A stretch of 64,000 nucleotides of DNA. Origin: Hypomyces perniciosus (Eukaryota; Ascomycota; Sordariomycetes; Hypocreales; Hypocreaceae). This document shows, piece by piece, positions 55,326-64,000 of the stretch (its first letter is position 1; every line of letters begins with the position of its first letter). The notes under the pieces are model-generated. The model was not told where the DNA came from, did no database searches, and worked only from the letters and a program-made list of their open reading frames with translations. The stretch spans positions 992,001-1,056,000 of the forward strand of contig SPDT01000008.1 in NCBI GenBank assembly GCA_008477525.1, written 5' to 3'. The position numbers and the translations under genes are program-made.

Positions 55326-55896
55326 TCTCCTCTCTTCTGCTGTCAGTCTTGGACGTAGCCGGGAGCGAAAACGACACCGGAACGAAGAAAAAATAAGAAA
55401 TTATGACGAAGTTATGCAATCAGCCTTCCAATCGAAGAATTTCGAACTACCATGCACACGAAGGGGACCGAAGTCGTGATAGCCCCCTCACAATCTCACC
55501 GAAGCATGGGAATGATAGAAGTAACTAACTGCATCACCCTTTCAACAACCAGCAAAGTTACAGCCTCAGCCACCGAATGGGACAGGAGTGTTCCACAGGT
55601 CATGAGAGTCATGAATGGGAGAGTTATATAGTCCTTGAGGTACTCACCCTGGAGTGGAGGGTGTTTCTCAGGCAGTTAAAGGTTGGGTCGCTAATAAAGA
55701 AGAAGAAATAAAGAAATTATAACGAAGTTACTCCGTATACAAGACATAATTAGTTTGCTACGAGTGCGTCTTAGCTTCTTGACTACCTACTCAAAGTTAC
55801 GTAGCCCATCTTCCCCGTGCCATTTTTTTCATCTCCCGTTAAAATTAATTATCTATTGCTTAAACTTTTTTCTTGTAATATTGTGTTTTTTAATAG

Positions 55897-55960
55897 GTTT
55901 ATCTGTACTAAATGAGGACTCAGGATCAGACAAACTTTGGGGAGGTCCCTTCAGGGTATC
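55897..55960 (+). repeat. Dispersed direct repeat, copy 2
   Basis: Imperfect match to 54856-54915 about 1 kb upstream. The spacing and decay are compatible with remnants of a repeated element. A second pair of similar words (AATAAGAAATTATGACGAAG and AATAAAGAAATTATAACGAAG) lies near 55393 and 55707. Confidence 0.5.
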
Positions 55961-56164
55961 CATTCATAATAAAACCAGGACAGCAAAATACATAAATTGT
56001 CGCAGGTAGCCTTTATTGCAGTGAATATGTCGATGTATCTATTTCAATTACGATCCCATTTTCTGCCCCCAACCACCTGCCAGTTAGCCGGAATACCTGT
56101 ATTATTAATTGGAGTTCAAGCCCATGTCTTTAGGACGCAGAGTTTGCCTATTTAGTTCTCATTC

Positions 56165-56584
56165 TCATTCAAGCCACGATGAAGTTCTTAGGCTCTCACT
56201 CCATTTCTGACCCTCACTCCTCTCGAACTTCTTTGAGGAAATTACATTCTCGACCCTAATTTTCCCATATAAATGGACGCACCCTTCACCTTCCCATTCA
56301 ATGGGTTGATATGCTAGCCCCTCTAGCTCTATCTTTACCAGCCAGAATGCCAAAGCTTGAGCGAAGAATAGGTCTGCGGTTCTGGGGATCTGGTTATGTG
56401 TTAAAAAATCTCGCCATATAGGTATTATATGGCCTGAAATTACCTGATCGCTTGTGCTGAGGTGGATAAAGCCGTCTTTCTGATCTAGTTCGGACGGCGG
56501 GAAGATGGCGGGGATGGGCTCGGGTGGAGCGGAGTCAAGGATTTTGTACACATATTTTGGTAGAGGATTCGACGCGGGAGCCAT
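56165..56584 (-). CDS. DUF952 domain protein
   Basis: Exon 1 is 56444-56584 and exon 2 is 56165-56389, giving 121 residues. The 54-nt intron between them preserves the frame and contains no stop, so it looks coding at first sight. It has a GTAATT donor and an AACCAG acceptor, and removing it joins FIHLSTSDQ to IPRTADLFF, which restores the continuous DUF952 core. The domain blocks seen are YVYKILDS, GFIHLSTSDQ, LAFWLVKIELEG and VHLYGKI. DUF952 proteins are small alpha/beta proteins, widespread in bacteria and fungi, with no established function. The C-terminus is Ser-rich and charged. It sits alone downstream of the gag-like relic. Confidence 0.82.
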   Translation of the reverse strand: MAPASNPLPKYVYKILDSAPPEPIPAIFPPSELDQKDGFIHLSTSDQVISGHIIPIWRDFLTHNQIPRTADLFFAQALAFWLVKIELEGLAYQPIEWEGEGCVHLYGKIRVENVISSKKFERSEGQKWSESLRTSSWLE

Positions 56585-59500
56585 AATAGCGCAATTAGCA
56601 GTCCTTCAAAAATCTTTATTCTCAGGACCTGCCGATGCAACTGTTAAGTTTTGTCCTCGTGCGGTGAAATCCTGCGCTGCCTAGGAGGACCGGGGGGTTT
56701 CTGGTATGGCTTATGCAATCGTAACGGCAATAAGCTTACCGGAATTCTTACTTTAGCTCTTATAAAGGGCACTTACGAAGTACTAAGGGTCAACTATCAC
56801 TGGAAATCCGCCTGTCGCGCGTCTGGGTGATGCCTCACTTTCTACAAGATTGAGACCATCATCAATCAGCGACATATGGAACCACAGGTAAGGAGCGGCG
56901 ATAGTGACCATGTTGCTTAAGCAAACAAGCTGATTATTTAGACGGATAGAAAGTCCACTGAATTCCGTTTGCGGAACTGTTTGAGGATTGTGGCTTCTGT
57001 CGTGTTACTGTGCCAAGTTGATGGACTCCCATTGAAATTTCGGCCGCAAAGAAGATGACGCCACCTTCTCTGCCGACCCGTTGGGCATATGCAGGAGCGT
57101 TTGGGGCCTAGACAATAAGGTCGCATTGACTATGCCAGGGCGGAGGATTGCGCTGAACCATCAATACCGAGGAGCGGCTCGGTCGAAAATCAATCGGCGC
57201 CGATGAGATCTGGTACCCATCAAGGCGGTTACCAAAATAGAATTTCGGGCTTGTACTGGAATAGTAGAAGCATCAATACTACGGAGTACCACTACCATGA
57301 CCAAGAGAGTCTTGAAACGGCCGAGGTGACAATAGCCGCTCGGACTCCAGACGGTCCAACCGCTATGACGAAGATGGAACTGCTCGCATATCAAAGCGCA
57401 GTTCCCGACTTCTCGGACTGGCGAATGCTGTGGGCGTCCGCTAACGCAAGACATATCTTTTCTAGAAAGCCGCAGTAGCAGCAGCATTTCGTAAAAAATG
57501 GGCCAAGAAAAAAAAAATGAGGAGACAAGAGCCTGCAGAAACGTGGTGCTTTAGCGTCCTGCAAACTGCAACTTATGGGGGAACAAGACTTTTGTTGGAA
57601 GACCTAAGGATATGTATCTATGGTATGCCCCGCTCCTCAGACTTGCAGCTCGGAGGTTGGCCGTCCGACGTGTTGACGCGGGACACGTTGTGATAGAATC
57701 ATCAGTCTGTCAGTTGTCAGATATCAGTCGACATCGGCACTCCTCGGCTTTGGTTGCCCATACTACTACTATAGTAGTGGGAGCGGGTGGTGGTAGTAGT
57801 ATTAGTACTGCATAGTAGTCCCGAGTTTCGCTCCGTCGTATTCGATGAAGCTTCGGCTGCCCACTTCGCTTTCAGGAGAGGAGAGGGCAAAGAAAACGGG
57901 GCCGGTAATGATACGGAATCGTCGCCCAATGGGAATCGAGTGTCTCTTCGTGCCCTGCCGCCCCCAAGATCTTCCGTGTCAGATTCTAGTGCTGGCAAGC
58001 TGGATGCCGGTACGGAGTAAAAACACCCCCAAGACAAATCCGGAGGGCTAGTACTCGTACGGAGTACGGAGTACGTACAGGTGCAGCCTTGGCCGTCCGG
58101 GATGGTGGTTGATCTTGGCGGGAGAAATCCTGGTGGATGTGAAGTTTAATTTCGATTGCTTAGTGCTTTTTCGTAAGGCGGAATGGTTATCCCAAAGCAG
58201 TCAAGGTTAGCGACGAACAGGGAGAAGACCCCTAGGGCTTGTTAGAAGACGCTAACTGCATCTTGACTGTTCCTCCGTGGAGATTCGAGATGGATGAAAT
58301 CTTCATCAATACTCCGTACTAATAGTACCCAGCGCACTAAATCATACGAGACGATGACATGACGCACGCATAACCGTAACCGTACCTGCGCTTATACTCG
58401 TATTCCGCTTTGCACCATTGGACTGCAGGGTGTGTCTGTCCTTTGTACGGAGTACGAGTACCGTGTGAGGAGCAAGAACCGTGCGTACTCGTAGGTATGA
58501 TTGACGCCACACAAGACGATGGCTGCTTTTGTGTCTGCCCGATTTCTGAGCAACACGTCTGATGGGTGACGCGCGTGGCTGGGACAGCACATAAAACGGC
58601 TCTGGCGTCCAATCGACGTTGCAACACTCGAGAGGGGCTTCTTCAGCGCGCGCAAGCACTGGACACTCATAGGGGGGGAAGAGAAAAGAGGTGCGGACAC
58701 CTAACAGACCAGTAAACGCCCTAATGACACGGACAGTGTTGACGAGCCGTCTCTCATGACTCGACATCCCCGTGTTGGTTTTTTGTGCGGAATTTACGAG
58801 TACACGAGCCTGGGGAGTGAATGTTTTGTGCGGAACGCTTAGACCCTTTCTCCATCTTCAACGGCAGTGAAAATTGCTGTCGGACTCCGCAGCATTAAAC
58901 GACAGATCAATAATCATATAGATACCTTACATAGAGATAAGTACGAAGTACGAAGTAGGTATGTATCGTACGTTGGGAGCGCATTGTCGTCATTGGAACT
59001 CACGCCACCCACCGTTCAGCTGGTTCGACCAGTCGGTAGTCATTCTTCGGAGTGACACGAACGAAACGATGCCATGCCATCGGAGCTTGTGGTGGCACAA
59101 TGCTAAATGAGGCAGGCTATCGGATAATACCTTATCTACCTGTGCAAGTTAAGTCAGCTCGGCCTCGCACACGATAATTGTCCGAATACTACGGAGTACC
59201 ATGTACCCGTATGAATGTATTTATGTCGGGGCAAATAACTAGCACTACTACTCGAACTAGCACTAGGTACTACTAGAAATACTACCTACTAGAACTAGTG
59301 CTAGTAGATACTATCCATTATATCATTCTCACAACGGCTCGTTATGGTGGTGGCAAGGGCACCCAAAAATTCGGGACACAAGGCCAGATCTGAACACGTA
59401 CTCCACACAAATAATAATAGCGCTTGCTTGTCCCCAAAATTCATCAAAGGGGGCTATTAATACTTACTACTCGTACAAATATGAAAAAAAAAGAAAGGGC

Positions 59501-61620
59501 AGGGAGCAGATGCAGACGCAGACGCAGGGGACGAACGACGGGCTTTGACTGTGAATGGCTCGCTTTTATGACATGTCTTGGCAGTCCCCAGCATTATCCG
59601 GGCGCAAATGAAACATTGCGAAAAATACTCCGTACGGACGGAATGTTTATTATTTGCAATGTCGGCCTTTTCTTTTTCTCATCAGGCTATGGACTTGGGT
59701 CACTCAGAACGTTGGTAGACACCATCAGACTAGGAAAGTTTGTTAGTATTAGGTGTATCCAATAGTATTCGGTGTTGCAACAAGTCTGTGATTGACCTGC
59801 CTTAGCGTTAGATAGTAGTAGATACTACTCCGGGCTAAATAGCCTATTCTTCTCGTACTTGTACGGATCAAGTTGCCAGCAAACCAAGGAGCAACAGCAT
59901 TTCCCACGTACGAGTAGCAAACCATTCACAGTGGCATCATCATGCCTTGTCCTTGTAGTCCGGAAGCGGCCGTGGGTCTTCATTGCCTGAGTGAAACCCC
60001 CTAGCCCTGAAATCCAGCAGGCCGGGGCCTGGAGAATGGAGGGCTTGGCGCGGGCGAAGCTCGCAGCACTTGTGATTTAGCACATGGGCCACTTGTCACA
60101 AGAGGCTACGGGGCTCGTATTAGTAGGCCAATGGTACCCCCCTGCACGAGTGACGCGGTACGAGTAGTGTTCCGTACTTCGATTGGGCTCGTTCGGAGTA
60201 TTGTTTCTTGCGATTATTATTACCGACCGTTTCTTTTACAGTCGCTTTGGCGACAACGACGGCGAAATGAATCGATGAATCATTATGGTAATTATGACTG
60301 AATTGCATGCTGGTCGACCCTCTCCAGCTCCGTGGTCCCGTTCCCCAGGGATTCGGATACGGCAGATCCAATGCATGTTGGGTGAGTGGGCTTTCGCTTC
60401 CCATATTGCCAACACACTGCCAAGCGAAGATATGTGTGCAGAAAAGGCAATCCAGGCCGTTAGAGAGCCGGGCAGCTGGATATGAGGGCGAAGCAATGAG
60501 CAATAGCCGGGTGCTTGGCGACGAAGCGAGCGGTGCTAACGAATACCTATTGAATCATAGGTACTAGCAGTACTTCGCAGTATTACTAGTAGTATTAGTA
60601 TTCGTAGTAGTAGTAGGAGTGATTCATGTCAAGGGATGAGGGTATCGACCCAATTTGTCTCCTTTCTCCTTTCGTCCACATGCTCCGTACCGATACATAC
60701 ATGCACACACCTATGCATCGGCACGCACAAAGCACATCCGTGGCATGCAGATTGCACGGCTGCGTAACAACGGACCTGGAAGTGGGAGAGGAGAGTCTTG
60801 GGCCCTGAGCCCTCCCTGGAACCCTTTAGGGGGGCCTGCACACCGCTGGCGGGGCCAACCTGCTCGGTAAGACCCTCCGCTGTCTCCTGGAATTTCAGGG
60901 TCATTGGTGCTCCTCTCAGCCCATCCAAGATGTCATCGCCATACTCGTACGTCTTTCATTAGTATTGATAATAAACGAGTTGTCATCCAATGTATGCATT
61001 TAGATGTACTTCGTACATATGCACAGGACAGCCAGCTGGACAATGCCAATGGTGCTGCTCCGTACTCCGTACATACATACTTTGGTATTGTCCGAAATAC
61101 GGAGCACTACTACGAAGTACACTACGAGTAACCACGTTTCGCTGCTCGGCGCCCAAAGGAGGGTCTCTTCTCTTCCGTCCAATGATCCAAGGATCCGAAA
61201 CCATCCAACCAACATTGGGAACTGTGCCGTCCCGTCGACAGTGTCACGCTGCACCCATCTTTCGGGACCGACTCCGCTTCCACCCCTGCGTAGCTGCTGG
61301 CTGACCACTGGCTAGGCGATCCCGCTCCAGATCCCAGTCGTCCAGGGCACTAAAACCGATCCCCGGTCTCCTGCTAGGTCGCCCCAGGCGCCAGACTTCA
61401 CCACTTTTTTCCCAGCCAGCACTAGGGGACTGCTAGCCTGTACAGTAGCGCCCTGATATGCGCCGTCTAGTGAGGTTTGTTAGGCACTACGACTATTACC
61501 CAGTACTCGTAGGTGTTTAGAAGGGTCCCAAGGGTATTTTGCTTTCATCCTGTGGCTCTTCCGCGCTGCCTGCTCGTCCTAACTACATAATCTTTGCTGC
61601 TACACTGGCTGTTCACGCAC

Positions 61621-61640
61621 GCACCGCACCGCACCGCACC
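61621..61640 (+). repeat. (GCACC)n short tandem repeat
   Basis: Four copies of GCACC in the upstream region of the gene at 61950. Confidence 0.75.
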
Positions 61641-61861
61641 GCCCCGCTAACGCCAATCCACGCTGCTTACTTTTTTCCCCTGTTGCATACATGTCTCTCC
61701 TTACCCATGCCGACCTGCAGTGCCATTAAGTAATAATAATATCACTGTCGCCGGTATTACTCTTCATTTTCCTTCCATCCCTCCCTTACGAGTACAGGCC
61801 GTTGCGGTTGGTGCCATACACCCGGTTATCAACCAAGCCTTGGTATCACAGCATTCCCGCC

Positions 61862-61882
61862 AACACACACACACACACACAC
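61862..61882 (+). repeat. (CA)n microsatellite
   Basis: About ten CA units in the leader or promoter of the downstream gene, about 70 bp before its ATG. Confidence 0.8.
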
Positions 61883-61949
61883 CTTCACCCACGCGAACAG
61901 CCGAGTGACGGCTTCCTCATCCTCGTATGGATGAAGCTTCAACACAACT

Positions 61950-62819
61950 ATGGAGCCACAACGTCCTCCAAAACCGCCAGTGATAGATGCACTACCAATA
62001 CCTGCTGCCGACTCGGAAGAAGATGCAGGACCCGTTCCGGCTACGAGGTATCGGTCACGATCACGACAGCACCGTAGTCGGAATGTTGCCCTTATGGAAG
62101 GTCTCTCTCGGAGGATGGGTCGACAGACGCTGGTCCAGCAAGGCCAGCCCAGTGTAGAGCAACCACATCGACAACGACGCCCTAGACCGTCTCAAGCAAC
62201 ACCTTTTGTGTCGTCGGATAGCAAGCCGCGCAGCCCTATGGACTTGCCGATGGAGATCGACGTGGACGAGGATATAGCCAACGATTTGCCTTCAACATCC
62301 CCCGCAGCACTCCCAGACTGGATGCTACAACGATTTCCGTCTTTTCCAGCCCCAACCCCGCCAGAGACAATAGTTGATCCCTCCGTGGAAGCTAGGGTCC
62401 TTGAAAGACTAAATAGCAATGCGCAATCGGCCCCGGATTCTGTTACACAACCCTCGATACCAGATACACTCCCGGTAATTGAGGTCGATCCTTCCGACAA
62501 GGCTGATGCCTCCTTGGAAGTGGATGAAGGATTCGCCGAAGATGGCGACGACCTTGCTTGGCTAGATGAGCATTGTCCCACTGGATCCGGCATTTCAGGC
62601 GTTCTTCGGAGTCGAGGAATCTTACAATATACCACCTCTTCCGAGGCAGCACTGCGCTGTACCAAGCTTGTTCGAAACGTTCCTCGCATGCGGAAACGGA
62701 AACAGAAAAAGAAAGAGCAACGACTCAGAGCTGCGAGCGGAAACAATAATGGCGAGGGTAGCCAAGTCGCAACAGATGCACCAGAGGCGGCTCATGGACA
62801 ACAAGTGTCCGCTCAGTAG
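61950..62819 (+). CDS. Hypothetical disordered protein
   Basis: A single exon encodes 289 residues from MEPQRPPKPPVIDALPIPAA. Composition is Pro/Ser/Arg-rich at first (RYRSRSRQHRSRN), then acidic (MEIDVDEDIANDLP; VDEGFAEDGDDLAWLDEH). Near the C-terminus is a short conserved-looking segment (SGISGVLRSRGILQYTTSSE) and a strongly basic run (RMRKRKQKKKEQRLR) that could be a nuclear localisation signal. No domain is recognised. The regular codon bias and long open frame argue that it is real. Pyrimidine-rich upstream DNA and a CA repeat precede the ATG. Confidence 0.65.
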   Translation: MEPQRPPKPPVIDALPIPAADSEEDAGPVPATRYRSRSRQHRSRNVALMEGLSRRMGRQTLVQQGQPSVEQPHRQRRPRPSQATPFVSSDSKPRSPMDLPMEIDVDEDIANDLPSTSPAALPDWMLQRFPSFPAPTPPETIVDPSVEARVLERLNSNAQSAPDSVTQPSIPDTLPVIEVDPSDKADASLEVDEGFAEDGDDLAWLDEHCPTGSGISGVLRSRGILQYTTSSEAALRCTKLVRNVPRMRKRKQKKKEQRLRAASGNNNGEGSQVATDAPEAAHGQQVSAQ

Positions 62820-64000
62820 ATTTTTACGCACTAGCATTCATTCATTTTCGATTCAACTCATGATTGGGCGCGGGACGACGGCATATATCACGACGACACA
62901 TGGCGTATTTGTTTTTGGGCATCTGGATGCATTATAGACAGGAGTTTTTGTTGCAGTGCAGGATTTAGTATTCGATTCCCATCTTGTGTGTTTTATTTAC
63001 GCTTGGTTATATGAGCTTAACGGTATTCGGCAAACGAACATATACCCCGGCGTTTCTTGGAACCTATTTACCACTGCTGGGGATGGCGAAGTTGGTCATG
63101 GACTGAGATGTCCGGTTGTCTGTGCGAGCGGGGAGATGGATGGCGTGCCGTGAGGAGTACCTGGCTGGGCTCACCTTAGCTATGGGTCTTGACGCGACGT
63201 TTTCCTGCAGATGCAGACAGCATGCAGCTGGGAAGAGTATGGCCACTCGGAGGAAACCCCCCGAGCCATGGCTTGTCCTCCTTGCGGGGGCCATAGAAGC
63301 CCGACTGTGGGACAGATGAAGGGGACATTATCATTACATGTACATATACGGAGGAAAAATACGGAGTACGGATTACAGGCACAGATGCATAATCTTCTTT
63401 GTGTAAAAAAAGTAGATACTACGAGGTGGCGACAAGAGAAAACGAGGAGATTCAGCTCCCAACAACCCACAATGCACCGTGGTTCCCAAGTGCACGTTCC
63501 CGCCCACTCGCTTGCGAAAAATAAAACCCATGTGGATGTCATGCGACTACGCAACAAACCAGAACATGCAGTGTTAGTCGCCAACGAGTTCGTTACCACT
63601 GACCTGGACCTGGGAGAGGCGGATTCCGAGACCCTGCAGTTGGGGGCAAACTCTCCACTAACTGCAGTTCAAGAACGCCTCCAAGGGGGAAACCCTCTCT
63701 CTGCCACCGCTAATAATATGCGTGATCCGAGTTTGTCCAAGTGAGGCGGCAAGGCGGTCAGGTCACTCTTTTTCCCAACTTTCAATGTTGCTTGATTGCT
63801 TGCTTGCTTGATTGCTTGATTGCTCATCCAAGCCAACTTCCCTGTAGTCTGTGCAACGCACTCATTTCTGGGGGCTGACCAAATGTGGCCAAAGCTGGTC
63901 CTTTTGGAACTGTCCCGGACCCTTCTCGAAGCTCTAAACTCCGACCTTGGTAGACGTCCAACAGTCTTGTGAAACGAGTTGGACGTGCAACGCAGCACAG
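62820..64000. other. Terminal stretch, no supported gene
   Basis: An open frame at 63211-63744 (+) has no domain and weak coding character. A (TTGC/TTGA)n repeat lies near 63788-63824. Confidence 0.45.
63788..63824 (+). repeat. (TTGC/TTGA)n tetranucleotide repeat
   Basis: About nine tetranucleotide units alternate between TTGC and TTGA. Confidence 0.75.

Larger units (their letters stand above)
56585..61949. other. Long intergenic stretch rich in TACGGAGTA-type motifs
   Basis: No convincing gene in over 5 kb. Short frames exist on both strands but lack domains or splice logic. The word TACGGAGTA or its complement occurs repeatedly (for example near 57281, 58010, 58057-58076, 58445, 59191, 59626 and 61055-61070), along with ACTAG/GTAGTA-rich runs near 59240-59320 and 60560-60620. 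Confidence 0.5.

Noticed and set aside
56390..56443. Continuous 139-residue DUF952 frame without an intron
   Set aside because: The extra 18 residues interrupt the conserved core, and have a proper donor and acceptor. Splicing restores the domain.
63211..63744. 177-codon plus-strand open frame
   Set aside because: No domain, no leader or TATA signal, and composition like the surrounding intergenic DNA.

Overview
This window is genomic DNA of a filamentous ascomycete (Pezizomycotina). The genes are broken by short introns of about 50-80 nt with GT..AG ends and CTAAC/CTGAC branch sites. The gene content is typically fungal: a class II hydrophobin, a HET-domain protein, a Uds1 septation protein, a DUF7703 seven-helix protein, a PLC-like phosphodiesterase, and a Mit1-type PHD/SNF2 remodeler. 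The class II hydrophobin favours Sordariomycetes, perhaps Hypocreales, but I cannot fix the genus by eye.

Layout. 1-7.66 kb: no confident gene. 7.67-9.90 kb (+): Uds1-domain gene. 13.29-14.43 kb (-): DUF7703 membrane protein. 17.88-21.12 kb (-): PXA-PX-nexin C protein, divergent from a PC4/Sub1 coactivator at 21.89-22.46 kb (+). 23.57-25.50 kb (+): MFS transporter, convergent with a membrane J-protein at 25.78-26.92 kb (-). 27.55-29.79 kb (+): HET protein. 31.9-39.2 kb: a run of plus-strand genes for secreted or extracellular-type proteins (micro-exon cysteine-rich peptide, hydrophobin, small secreted protein, PLC-like protein). 39.77-41.35 kb (-): COP9 signalosome subunit 3. 42.00-43.40 kb (-): CCCH zinc-finger protein. 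43.87-49.19 kb (-): Mit1/CHD-like remodeler, divergent from a mitochondrial SpoU rRNA methyltransferase at 49.65-51.56 kb (+). 51.52-52.82 kb (-): a hypothetical gene interrupted by an in-frame TGA. 53.4-55.9 kb: repeats and a decayed gag-like element. 56.2-56.6 kb (-): DUF952 protein. 61.95-62.82 kb (+): disordered hypothetical protein. The rest is mostly intergenic.

The outstanding feature lies at 31939-34208. A 28-codon exon encoding a signal peptide is followed by about 30 consecutive exons of exactly one codon (3 nt) each. Every one is in phase 0 and separated from the next by an intron of 55-81 nt with its own donor, branch site and acceptor. A final short exon ends in an in-frame stop. 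Read together, the single-codon exons specify a six-cysteine tail for a secreted peptide of about 67 residues. More than 90% of the locus is intron. I know of no described gene family built this way, and the physical limits on splicing 3-nt exons make it the prime candidate for new biology here. RNA-seq or cDNA across the locus would settle it.

Exon models below were assembled by reading splice sites and phases by eye. Family names rest on recognised motifs, not on searches.
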